NCBI GenBank assembly: GCA_017962025.1 | Contig: JAGCWD010000120.1 | Coordinates: forward strand, 1 to 44,665 | Source of the DNA: Bacteroidales bacterium | GTDB lineage: Bacteria > Bacteroidota > Bacteroidia > Bacteroidales > UBA932 | Direction: 5' to 3' | Length of the DNA: 44,665 nt | Part shown: piece after piece, positions 1-7,224 of the stretch | How the letters are laid out: each line of letters starts with the position of its first letter | Position numbering within the stretch: the first letter of the stretch is position 1 | Translations under genes and position numbers: made by a program | Notes under the pieces: generated by a model | Told to the model about the DNA's origin: nothing | Seen by the model: only the letters and a program-made list of their open reading frames with translations | Database searches by the model: none

Positions 1-45
1 GGTAACTCAATACCCCCTGATGTATAAACGCAGGGGAGAGTTGCC
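1..45. repeat. imperfect hairpin
   Basis: Bases 1-8 (GGTAACTC) pair with 38-45 (GAGTTGCC, one G-T pair), and 14-19 (CCCCTG) pair with 31-36 (CAGGGG), leaving an 11-base loop. There is no T-run, so it is not a classical terminator. It lies beyond the 3' end of the winged-helix fragment; its role is unknown. Confidence 0.45.
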
Positions 46-71
46 ACGAAAACCAGCAAGCTAGGGTGGCA

Positions 72-348
72 CTATTTCTTGATCAGGACTTTCCATCGCC
101 CGGTTTTACGGCCTTCTTTACGCTCAAGATACCCGTCTCTTTGGAGTTTGTTCAGATGGTATTTCACGCCATCGGGAGTCAGATCAAGAATCGGAGCCAG
201 AGCCTGACGGGTCAAATATGGATCCTCTATCAGTAAGTCGAGAATCTTTTGGGCAGTCTCGCCGATGGTTTTTTGGGTAGTGGAAGATTTCTTTTGGGTA
301 GTCTTTTGGGTAGTATCCTCTCTCTTTTGGGTAGTCTTTTGGGTGCTT
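72..348 (-). pseudogene. C-terminal winged-helix fragment of an AlbA_2/RecG-like ATP-binding protein
   Basis: Read on the minus strand, this encodes a linker of TTQK-type repeats, then a winged helix-turn-helix (motifs ILDLLIEDPYLTRQAL and LTPDGVKYHLNKLQ) ending at a TAG at 72-74. Such tails occur at the C-terminus of Bacteroidota ATP-binding (AlbA_2) proteins annotated as putative DNA-binding or transcriptional regulators. The frame stays open only to about 501, where a TAA lies, and has no ATG. The part upstream of about 349 reads as low-complexity Ser-rich sequence unlike the family. The N-terminal catalytic part is absent, so I call it a truncated remnant. It is unlikely to be expressed unless a non-ATG start is used. 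Confidence 0.6.
271..347. repeat. tandem TTTTGGGTAGT repeats, 33-base period
   Basis: Copies of TTTTGGGTAGT start at 271, 292, 304, 325 and 337 (the last is diverged). Spacing alternates 21 and 12 bases, giving a 33-base unit. On the minus strand this encodes a repeated TTQK linker of 11 residues per unit before the winged helix. Confidence 0.75.
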
Positions 349-564
349 GCGAAGGGAAAGAGTGAGGAAGAGAGAAGTGCGGAGCTTCTTGCCCGGGAGT
401 CTGAGCTTGCAGAGAAAGTTAAGCGATTGCAGGATGAACTTGAAAGAGAGAAGGAAGAGTCAAAGAAAAAAGATGCAGAACTTCTGTCGTTGCGGGATGC
501 TTACTCAAAATTGGCTGAAGCTTTCTCAAAGATGTCACCCTCCTTTGCAACCGAACGACAATGA
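349..564 (+). pseudogene. coiled-coil C-terminal gene fragment
   Basis: From about 349 to the TGA at 562-564 the plus strand reads as a charged, heptad-rich helix (ESELAEKVKRLQDELEREK, then AELLSLRDAYSKLAEAF), which looks like real coding sequence. The same frame upstream of 349 is only the complement of the TTQK repeats (FWVV runs), so the start of the gene is missing. Coiled-coil tails of this kind are seen on Rpn/PD-(D/E)XK transposase-like proteins and other Bacteroidota proteins, but too little is left to name the family. It abuts an unrelated fragment on the opposite strand, which suggests a recombination junction near 349. Confidence 0.4.
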
Positions 565-677
565 TCATGTCGGTTGTGTCGCTTATGTCGCTGGAAAAAA
601 CTCTTTTTTTTCAGCGATTATTTTTCGGAACGGTCTCTCAAAAAAGCTTAGACTATCACTCAATATCAGGAACGATT

Positions 678-723
678 AAAGCCCCAAAACAGCCATAAAA
701 TTGGGGCCATTTTTGGGGCTTTT
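678..723 (+). terminator. 12-bp stem hairpin with U-tract
   Basis: AAAGCCCCAAAA (678-689) is perfectly complementary to TTTTGGGGCTTT (711-722), with a 21-base loop holding an additional TTGGGGCCA. The T-rich right arm gives a terminator shape for plus-strand transcripts. The A-rich left arm could serve minus-strand transcription leaving tRNA-Ser. Confidence 0.65.
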
Positions 724-730
724 GTCGTAA

Positions 731-749
731 CTAATTGATAATCAATTAG
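731..749. repeat. perfect palindrome beside tRNA-Ser 3' end
   Basis: CTAATTGAT, one central A, then ATCAATTAG: a perfect 9+1+9 palindrome ending two bases from the tRNA CCA. It is AT-rich and without a T-run. It could be a recombination or attachment-site relic or a protein-binding site; function unknown. Confidence 0.6.
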
Positions 750-751
750 CC

Positions 752-842
752 TGGCGGAGAGGACGAGATTCGAACTCGTGGTACGCTTGAGACGTACGTC
801 GGTTTAGCAAACCGGTGGTTTCAGCCACTCACCCACCTCTCC
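752..842 (-). tRNA. tRNA-Ser(GCT)
   Basis: On the minus strand a 91-nt tRNA starts GGAGAGG and ends CCTCTCC-G-CCA, with CCA encoded. The anticodon GCT (plus-strand 806-808) sits in the loop TTTGCTAAA. The long variable arm (CGTACGTCTCAAGCGTACC region) is a class II feature expected of Ser. The T-loop is canonical (GTTCGAATC). It reads AGC/AGU serine codons. The decayed gene fragments beside its 3' end fit a tRNA integration hotspot, but no integrase is present. Confidence 0.95.
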
Positions 843-893
843 AGTAGGCCTGTGCCGAATGGTTTTGTCAAACCCTTCATTCAGTCCGGACTG

Positions 894-901
894 CAAAGAT
901 A
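894..901 (-). promoter_or_regulatory. -7 box TATCTTTG for tRNA-Ser
   Basis: Minus-strand TATCTTTG matches the Bacteroidota sigma-70 -7 consensus TAnnTTTG, about 50 bases upstream of the tRNA 5' end. Confidence 0.6.
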
Positions 902-940
902 CAAAAATATCTAATATTCCAAAAAACCGGGAATCATTCC

Positions 941-2074
941 TTATTCCGTCCCGACAATATACTTGCTACCGGGGAGGAAGGAGAGGAGCCAGGTGGTCAG
1001 GGCACTGCAGACGAAACTCAGCAGGGCGATTGACGGAATCGCAAGGGCTACGGGAATGATAGGGTTGGCGGAGTCGCCGGCGACAATCCATCCTGCGATG
1101 GGGGCGAGGAAGAACATGTGCATCAGGTACATCCCGTAGGTAAGGCGGGCAAGTTTGGAGATGAACGTCCCTTTGACAGGCTCAGAGACCACAGGGACTG
1201 GATCTTTGATGCATGTGAACATCAGGAAGGCGCCGAAAGTGGAGAGGAGGACGTTGGGGGTGCAGAACTCCCAGGACCATTCAAGCATCGGGGTCTCGAT
1301 CAGCTGGCCTGGGACTCCCTTCCACCAGAAAGACCACCCGGTAAAGATGGCTCCGACCAAGAAGCAAGTGGCACCGACAATGAGTTTCTTTCGGTGGTTC
1401 CAGTCAAGATGGACGCGGATGTAGTGCGCAAGGACAAGGTAGCCGAGATAGCCGGAACAGTACCAAAATGCCGAAAAGTTGTTCCAGAAACATTCGCCCC
1501 AGAGTTCCGGGGTAATAAAACGACGGATCCAAGGGATGAGGGTTGTGAAGGCAAAGAATCCAAGGAATATCCTTTCGTCCTTTGCCGAAGCTTTTTCAAG
1601 CCAGGGCGACACGACTGGTATGATTATGTACAGGCTTATCAGCGGGTACATGAACCAGAGGTGGCCTGCCATAGAGGGGAAATTGAAAGGCAGCAGCTTA
1701 AGGTCAGCAAGGCTCTGCTCCCAAGTCATCCCTCCCCATAGAAGAGGAAGGAAGGTGTAAAGAAGGAGGAAGGATATGAGCGGAGGAAGGATCCTTCCAA
1801 AACGTCTCTTGTAGAAGCCGGACATTGTCTGGCCGGGCTTAAGGGGCACAAGCAGGAACGAGGAAATGATTATGAACAGGGGAACTGCCGTCCTGCTCAG
1901 GAAGCCGTCGTAAAATGCTACCCAGAAGCGATTGGCCTCGTTGGCGAGCAGCGACATATTCCCAGCAAGACCGGAGGAATCGGCCCCGTAGAAATTCTCG
2001 CTGGAGTGGACCAGCATTACCATAAGACAGGCAACTACACGCAGCCAGTCTATAAAAGCGATTCTCTTAGTCAT
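941..2074 (-). CDS. acyltransferase 3 family membrane protein
   Basis: A 377-residue polytopic membrane protein of the acyltransferase 3 family (OatA/NolL-like), which transfers acetyl or other acyl groups onto surface glycans. The N-terminal signature RIAFIDWLRVVACLMVMLVH contains the family's conserved Arg and His in the first membrane segment; about ten hydrophobic segments follow (for example FISFLLLYT, SIALLSFVCSALTTWLL). The length is typical for a stand-alone enzyme without a C-terminal SGNH domain. The ATG overlaps the stop of the upstream lipoprotein gene (TGATG), so the two are translationally coupled. The acceptor cannot be read from sequence. Confidence 0.85.
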   Translation of the reverse strand: MTKRIAFIDWLRVVACLMVMLVHSSENFYGADSSGLAGNMSLLANEANRFWVAFYDGFLSRTAVPLFIIISSFLLVPLKPGQTMSGFYKRRFGRILPPLISFLLLYTFLPLLWGGMTWEQSLADLKLLPFNFPSMAGHLWFMYPLISLYIIIPVVSPWLEKASAKDERIFLGFFAFTTLIPWIRRFITPELWGECFWNNFSAFWYCSGYLGYLVLAHYIRVHLDWNHRKKLIVGATCFLVGAIFTGWSFWWKGVPGQLIETPMLEWSWEFCTPNVLLSTFGAFLMFTCIKDPVPVVSEPVKGTFISKLARLTYGMYLMHMFFLAPIAGWIVAGDSANPIIPVALAIPSIALLSFVCSALTTWLLSFLPGSKYIVGTE

Positions 2075-3285
2075 CAGAACTTGGTCATGATCTCATCCAG
2101 GTCGGCTCCGAAAACTTTCTTCACGATCTCGGAGAGGTCATCTCGGGAGCCTTCAAGATGGATGGTGTACTGAGTATGGGTAAGGCTGCCTCCTGGAGCC
2201 AGCGCAGCACCGGGCGAAGAGGTCTCAATTTCGTAGAACGGTCCCATAACCACTCCGGTCTCGGTAGGGCCGTCGTTGTAGGAGTTGATCACGTCTCCGC
2301 TGAAGGGATCCTCCTGAGGTCCCCACTGGCCATTGACATAGTCATTTTCCCCCTCCGGAACGGTATACTTGAGAATATTCAGGACACCTGCCTTTGAATC
2401 ATAACTGCCGCAGATATCCTTCGCACTTCCGGCCGGAAGACCGATCTTGGCCCTGTATTCCCCATCGATCTTGAAATAAATCATCCCGTCCTTTACTATG
2501 AGCCTGTCGGAAGGTACCTTGCCGAAATATTCGTCATTGACCACGCGGCCCTCGAAGTCCTTGTTGTAAGGAATGAATACTGTGGTAGTCGGTGTGGGAG
2601 GGTACATCCCGAGAAGCCAGACCGACGGCATTCCGGTCTCCTTGGTCCAGGCAGAAGAACCTTTGTTTACAAGGGTATTCTCGGTACAATAAGCAACAGG
2701 ACTGACTCCCCCGGGAATGCTGACTCCAAGAAGCTTTTCAATTCCTTCCTTGTCCAGAAGGGTCACCGTCCTGCGGACTCCGATCTTGAATTCATTATCG
2801 GAAGCATTGGAGAGGGTCTGCTCCTTGGTGAAGACTACCTGGGAGTCGGAAGAGGACTCGACATCGAAGGCTTCAGTGTCTATGAAAGCAGGGACCTTCC
2901 AGTTGGCATAGATTTGCTCCTCCCCCGGCTTGAAATACCAGGAGAAAGGCCCTCCTTCTGGTCCTATCCAGAAGCGCTCTTCGCCTCCGAAGGGATTGAA
3001 CTGGGGATTTACCATCCCCTCGTCTATTGCCTTGTAATTGATCCAGCCATAGCTCATGCCCTCGTTGCCTCCGGTGGTGGAGGTCATCACGCGTCCCTGG
3101 TAGGCAGGGACCACCAGCACTTTCGCCTGGCCATCTGAGCTCTTGAGTTCGAGAACTCCGACTCCCTTCGCGGCGAAGTAGTCCAGATCATAACCGTAAG
3201 TACCCATTTCGTAAGTCTTGTTGTTGTCGCAGGCGGCAATTCCAAGAAGGAACGCGGCCAGCAGGATGAATGAATAATGCTTCAT
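2074..3285 (-). CDS. exported DUF6786-like / aldose-epimerase-fold lipoprotein
   Basis: A 403-residue protein with a lipoprotein signal (AFLLGIAACDN, Cys19). The body resembles the galactose-mutarotase/aldose-epimerase beta-sandwich superfamily and most likely belongs to DUF6786, an uncharacterised Bacteroidota family: note GGNEGMSYGWINY, FNPFGGEERFWIGPEGG and the late NSYNDGP segment. Family assignment is from memory of these motifs and is moderately sure. A role in carbohydrate binding or processing at the envelope is inference from the fold and neighbours. It is first in a two-gene minus-strand unit with the acyltransferase. No convincing TAnnTTTG box is visible; a weak TAATTTTA lies just before the ATG. 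Confidence 0.65.
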   Translation of the reverse strand: MKHYSFILLAAFLLGIAACDNNKTYEMGTYGYDLDYFAAKGVGVLELKSSDGQAKVLVVPAYQGRVMTSTTGGNEGMSYGWINYKAIDEGMVNPQFNPFGGEERFWIGPEGGPFSWYFKPGEEQIYANWKVPAFIDTEAFDVESSSDSQVVFTKEQTLSNASDNEFKIGVRRTVTLLDKEGIEKLLGVSIPGGVSPVAYCTENTLVNKGSSAWTKETGMPSVWLLGMYPPTPTTTVFIPYNKDFEGRVVNDEYFGKVPSDRLIVKDGMIYFKIDGEYRAKIGLPAGSAKDICGSYDSKAGVLNILKYTVPEGENDYVNGQWGPQEDPFSGDVINSYNDGPTETGVVMGPFYEIETSSPGAALAPGGSLTHTQYTIHLEGSRDDLSEIVKKVFGADLDEIMTKF

Positions 3286-3374
3286 AGGATATAAAATTAC
3301 TAATTATTGTTCCAATTTGCAACTTCGAACCAATGCACGAGTTTTGCAGTACAACGAGTAAAACCCAGATTACC

Positions 3375-3713
3375 ATGTTAAAAAGAATATTCATCCTTCT
3401 GCCTGCGCTGCTTTTCTGTGCGGCCGTTTCAGGACAGACAGTTTACAGCACAGAATGGAAGAGCGAAGCCAAGGTCAAGGTCTATGTGACCGAGTACAAG
3501 GGCGAGGCTGACCTGATAGTCTATAAGACAGAGTGGAAAAGCGAGGCCAAGGACAATAACGGCATATGGTTCTTCACCAAATGGAAGAGCGAGGCCAAGA
3601 AGACAATCTATTTCACCGATTGGAAAAGCGAAGCCGACCTCATCATCTACTTCACTGAGTACAAAGGTGAGGCCGGCTGGAAGAAAAAGTCCAAGAAGCA
3701 CTTGATGTATTGA
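3375..3713 (+). CDS. small exported DUF6150-type repeat protein
   Basis: I start this at the ATG at 3375 because it opens a clean signal peptide (MLKRIFILLPALLFCAAVSG); an upstream in-frame ATG at 3333 would add 14 unlikely residues. The mature part is almost entirely six repeats of about 13 residues with the pattern hYxTEWKSEA (variants VTEYKGEA, FTKWKSEA, FTDWKSEA), then a Lys-rich tail. This matches the repeat protein family DUF6150 of Bacteroidota, whose function is unknown. The alternating aromatic/charged pattern suggests stacked beta-strands; a metal- or glycan-binding role would be guesswork. The gene is monocistronic and converges on the DUF4965 gene, with four bases between their stops. 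Confidence 0.7.
   Translation: MLKRIFILLPALLFCAAVSGQTVYSTEWKSEAKVKVYVTEYKGEADLIVYKTEWKSEAKDNNGIWFFTKWKSEAKKTIYFTDWKSEADLIIYFTEYKGEAGWKKKSKKHLMY
3441..3677 (+). repeat. six 39-48 base coding repeats
   Basis: In-frame repeats within the small exported protein, each encoding a variant of VYxTEWKSEAxxx. TGGAARAGCGARGCC recurs at the core of four units; the other two carry TACAARGGYGAGGC. Confidence 0.75.
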
Positions 3714-3717
3714 GTGC

Positions 3718-6054
3718 TTACTGCTTCTTGTCAGCTAACATCTTGATGAAATAACCTCCGACGACCGAACGTGCCTTGAAACCGCGATGTGTCGGCTTGT
3801 CAGTGTACACCCAGTCTGACATCGGGACGCGGTCCACTGTCTCGTCCATGAATTTGCGGACCGGCTTAACAAAGGACTGGAACTGCTCCATGCCCTCGGA
3901 CATAGTCGCAGTCCACATGATCCAGTCAGTCTTGGTGTAAGTCTCGCGGTTGTCAAGAGGGAGTCCGTAAACGTTCGAAACCGAAGGGTAGTAGGCCAGT
4001 TCCTTGCGGGCGACATCCTCTGGAAATATATTCAATCCCAAAAGCTTGTCCCAGACTAAGTTGTACTTCTGGCTCCAGGTTCCGGGACGATCGAAGGTCA
4101 GACGGTAGTGGTCACCGTCGTCCGCCATCTTTACCCACTCGGCAGCCATCTCCTTAGCAGCCTTCGTGTATTTTTCTGCAACGTCGGCATAGCCTAACTT
4201 GCCGGCCATGTAGCCATAGGAAGCGATTCCCAGGATTGCCTTGACGGAAAGATTGATATTGTGGGCGAAGCGGCCGGCGAAGTCATCGGTGCAGAGCTGA
4301 TCCTCGGGATCGAGGCCGAACTGCATCAGGTATTCGGTCCAGGTGGTGAGGGTCTCCCAATGCTTCTTTGCATAGGAGAAATCGTTCTCATAGTGGCAGA
4401 CCGCTGCAGTGAGGGTCAGCATGTTTCCGCCTTCCTCGACAGGCATGTCACCACCGTAGGTCTGTCCGTTGGCAAGGGGATATGTTCCCACGTCATGGGC
4501 GGGGAAGGGCTTTGTCCAGCGGCCGCTTTCGCTGAAGAAATAAATGTGGTTCATCAGGCCCTCGGCCAGCTTGGGATTGTAAAGAAGGAACAGAGGAGCG
4601 GAAGGATAGGTCACATCGACGGTTCCGATAGAGCCGTTGCTGTTGTTCTCCTTGGAGAGCCATAGGAGATCTCCGTTCGGTGCCTCGACCAACTTGTGGG
4701 CGTGGATCGCCTGACGGTAAGCCAGGGCGCATAGTTCGGCATATTCCTGACCGCCGGAAGCGAGGGCGTCCTTCATCATCTCAAGGTCGAAGGCGGCGCA
4801 CTTCTTCACGAGGGCCTTGTACTCATTGTTGGCTGCCAGGAAGGCATCCTTGATCGTCTTGCCGCCGTCCTTGTTCCAGTAGGGGCGGAGATTCTCCTGG
4901 AAATACTGGATTGAGAATATGTCGTCGTAACCGATCATCACCTTGCCGGAAGCCTTGGATGCGGTGCCGAGATCGCGGACAACCGCCATGCGGCCGGAAG
5001 CATCGTTGCCGGAAGTCCCGACACCGGAGACAGGGGCACCTCCGATGAAGGCGTTGCGAAGGTCAGCTCCAGTGCCTATTCCGACATCGGTTCCCTCCTT
5101 CTCGGAAACAAGGTAGAAATAACCCCAGTCGATGCGGCGGTCATCTCCCTTCTTTCCGAGGATATTCTGAGATAGTGTACCGCTCTTGAGATAGAGAAGG
5201 CCTCCATCCTCGAAACACTCGGTGGAAGTCTTCTGGTTTGCATAATCGACAGCCCAGAGAGGGGAAGCCTCGAAATAGACCTTCACATCGTGCTTCTTCC
5301 CGTCGTTAGCCTTGACGTCGTAGGAAATGTAATTGACCGGCCGGCTCACTAGCTCCAGGTTGTCCAGAAGGAGTGGAGCCATGAAGGTCAGTTCCAGATC
5401 AACAGGACCGCAGGTAAAACCGTAGATCGTGCGGGTCGGCTGGACATCAGCATAATTCTGTACAGCAGTCTTGGCGAAAAGAGGTTCGGGATTCCTATGA
5501 AGAAGGATTCCAAACTGGGGCTGCAGGTCTCCCTCAGCTTCAGCCGTGTTGACCGAGAGGACGTTCTCTTCCTGAAGGGTTTCCACCGCTGCCTTGGGAA
5601 GGGGTGTAAAAAGATCAGCGTAAGCCCTTCTTCCCATCCTTGCGACACGGACATCATTGAAATAGAACTCGGTACCCGTGTTGCCACCATAGACCATGAA
5701 CAGTCGTTCACCGTCCTTGGGTGCATTGATGGCTACTGTCTTGGTCATCTTGTCGGTCCATGGGTCATCAGAGGGAAGGACCCAGGCATACTCTCCGTCC
5801 TCGGCACCGAGGAAACGGTAAGTCTCTCCGTCAACCTTCAGGACTCCGATAAGGGGGAATTCCTTTCCTGTCCAGTGCTGGACAGGTGAATCGAACAACT
5901 GGTCAGAAGCCGACCAGGCGCTGGTGTTGGGATCGATAGAAACCAAGGGATAGGCAGGAGCCCTCAGGGTGTTCGCGATCCTCTCGGTATTGCCCGAACA
6001 GGCGAAGAGCAGCAATGTCGCCGCAAGGCCGCCCAAGATGTGTTTAAATCTCAT
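3718..6054 (-). CDS. GtaA-type glutaminase-like lipoprotein (DUF4964/DUF5127/DUF4965/DUF1793)
   Basis: A 778-residue protein with a lipoprotein signal (LAATLLLFACSG, Cys19). The opening RAPAYPLVSIDPNTSAWS is the DUF4964 signature. A beta-rich DUF5127-like region follows (to about residue 330), then an alpha/alpha-barrel DUF4965/DUF1793 part containing EAPNGDLLWLSKENNSNGSI, PAHDVGTYPLANGQTYGGDM and PVEEGGNMLT. This architecture is shared with fungal secreted glutaminase A, and Bacteroidota copies are often annotated as glutaminase or DUF4965 proteins; the true substrate in Bacteroidota is uncertain and may be a glycan, since the barrel resembles glycoside hydrolase clans. It has its own promoter at 6086-6093 in a divergent region shared with the metallo-hydrolase gene. 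Confidence 0.85.
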   Translation of the reverse strand: MRFKHILGGLAATLLLFACSGNTERIANTLRAPAYPLVSIDPNTSAWSASDQLFDSPVQHWTGKEFPLIGVLKVDGETYRFLGAEDGEYAWVLPSDDPWTDKMTKTVAINAPKDGERLFMVYGGNTGTEFYFNDVRVARMGRRAYADLFTPLPKAAVETLQEENVLSVNTAEAEGDLQPQFGILLHRNPEPLFAKTAVQNYADVQPTRTIYGFTCGPVDLELTFMAPLLLDNLELVSRPVNYISYDVKANDGKKHDVKVYFEASPLWAVDYANQKTSTECFEDGGLLYLKSGTLSQNILGKKGDDRRIDWGYFYLVSEKEGTDVGIGTGADLRNAFIGGAPVSGVGTSGNDASGRMAVVRDLGTASKASGKVMIGYDDIFSIQYFQENLRPYWNKDGGKTIKDAFLAANNEYKALVKKCAAFDLEMMKDALASGGQEYAELCALAYRQAIHAHKLVEAPNGDLLWLSKENNSNGSIGTVDVTYPSAPLFLLYNPKLAEGLMNHIYFFSESGRWTKPFPAHDVGTYPLANGQTYGGDMPVEEGGNMLTLTAAVCHYENDFSYAKKHWETLTTWTEYLMQFGLDPEDQLCTDDFAGRFAHNINLSVKAILGIASYGYMAGKLGYADVAEKYTKAAKEMAAEWVKMADDGDHYRLTFDRPGTWSQKYNLVWDKLLGLNIFPEDVARKELAYYPSVSNVYGLPLDNRETYTKTDWIMWTATMSEGMEQFQSFVKPVRKFMDETVDRVPMSDWVYTDKPTHRGFKARSVVGGYFIKMLADKKQ

Positions 6055-6085
6055 GTTATGATTGTGGTTTGATTAGTCTGTCTTA

Positions 6086-6093
6086 CAAATTTA
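6086..6093 (-). promoter_or_regulatory. -7 box TAAATTTG for the DUF4965 gene
   Basis: TAnnTTTG match 32 bases upstream of the ATG at 6054, in the divergent intergenic region. Confidence 0.55.
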
Positions 6094-6105
6094 CTCAAAA
6101 AAAGC

Positions 6106-6113
6106 TATCTTTA
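6106..6113 (+). promoter_or_regulatory. -7 box TATCTTTA for the MBL-GH109-GH29 block
   Basis: Near-match to TAnnTTTG, 37 bases before the ATG at 6151. It is the only promoter-like site visible ahead of the three plus-strand genes. Confidence 0.5.
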
Positions 6114-6150
6114 TAGTCGCGGCATAATTAAAGACTAATAACATCACGAA

Positions 6151-7209
6151 ATGAGTTTCAAATCCACAATCCTATCCGCAGCTATCCTGCTTATTTCCGT
6201 TTCCGCCTTCTCTCAGGAGGTCCAAAGCCGTCATGCTGTACCAGGCCATCGCTATCTCAAAGAATACTGGGGCCGTTCTGAACTCTACCTCCAGCACCAG
6301 GCCTACTACATGCTCGACCTGGCAGACAAGGCCCTGAATGAGAACACTCCCCAGATCAAGATAAACCTCCAGAGGGAGATGGCCATGCTCATGATCGATG
6401 CAGTGACCCATGAGCCTGCCCCAATAGACAATCCGGCAGTAATAGATTTCCTCGCGAAGAGGATGAACCGGGTTATCGATGACCTCAACAAGCCATTCAC
6501 GAAGAAAAAGGATGTCAGGATCTACAAGCTTTACAACTGTGGGATGCTCTTCCGAACCCGTGACATCACAATAGCGGTGGATCTCAACGGCCGTGACGGG
6601 AAACTCATTCCCGACGAGATAATGGATAAGATAGTGGACAAGGTGGACGTTCTCTTCTACACCCACAACCACTACGACCACATCGACAACCACGTCCGCG
6701 ACATCTGCCACAGGAAGGATGTTCCTATCTACGCGACAGACGAGATATTCAAGGATGATCCAAAGGTACACCATGTCCGTTTCGATGACCTTCACACCTT
6801 CGGAATCGACCATCCCAAGGGTAAACTCACGGTCAACGTGCTGCCCGGCCACCAGGATGCCGTTCATAATAACATCTGGATAGTAACCATGCCGAACGGC
6901 AAGGTCGTGGGAGCCACCGGCGACCAGTGGAAGGACGAAGGAGCGGATCTCAAGTGGTTGAAAGATATTCATTTAAGATTGCCGAAGATCGACGTCCTCG
7001 CAATGGACTGCTGGATCCACGACTACGATGAGCACGTGGCCGACTTCAATCCCAGGCTGCTGGTCTCCCAGCATGAGAACGAGATCGGAGCCCATGGAAT
7101 CGATCACCGCGAGGCATATTGGATGACCATGTACAAGAATGCCCACTTCCACCAGAACGCGACACCCTATGTGCTCATGGCCTGGGGAGAGTGGTACGAC
7201 TTCAAATAA
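6151..7209 (+). CDS. exported metallo-beta-lactamase-fold hydrolase
   Basis: A 352-residue protein with a signal peptide ending near SVSAFSQ. An N-terminal helical region (about 25-120) precedes an MBL domain holding the zinc motif THNHYDHID (His172, His174, Asp176, His177), then LPGHQD, GATGDQW and SQHENEIGAHG, which supply the further metal ligands expected of the fold. It is therefore probably an active two-metal hydrolase in the periplasm. The substrate is unknown: MBL enzymes of this exported kind include lactonases and phosphodiesterases. It leads a three-gene block with a GH109-like and a GH29 protein (15 and 22 base gaps), so a sugar lactone or modified sugar is a reasonable but unproven guess. 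Confidence 0.8.
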   Translation: MSFKSTILSAAILLISVSAFSQEVQSRHAVPGHRYLKEYWGRSELYLQHQAYYMLDLADKALNENTPQIKINLQREMAMLMIDAVTHEPAPIDNPAVIDFLAKRMNRVIDDLNKPFTKKKDVRIYKLYNCGMLFRTRDITIAVDLNGRDGKLIPDEIMDKIVDKVDVLFYTHNHYDHIDNHVRDICHRKDVPIYATDEIFKDDPKVHHVRFDDLHTFGIDHPKGKLTVNVLPGHQDAVHNNIWIVTMPNGKVVGATGDQWKDEGADLKWLKDIHLRLPKIDVLAMDCWIHDYDEHVADFNPRLLVSQHENEIGAHGIDHREAYWMTMYKNAHFHQNATPYVLMAWGEWYDFK

Positions 7210-7224
7210 TAAATAATTGAATAT

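Noticed and set aside
265..564. A complete 99-residue plus-strand gene
   Set aside because: The first 28 codons are the complement of the TTQK repeats (FWVV runs) and not a credible protein start; only the coiled-coil end looks coding, so it is listed as a fragment.
6172..6972. 266-residue minus-strand open frame inside the MBL gene
   Set aside because: The plus frame has MBL zinc motifs and a signal peptide; the minus frame is a valine-rich shadow.
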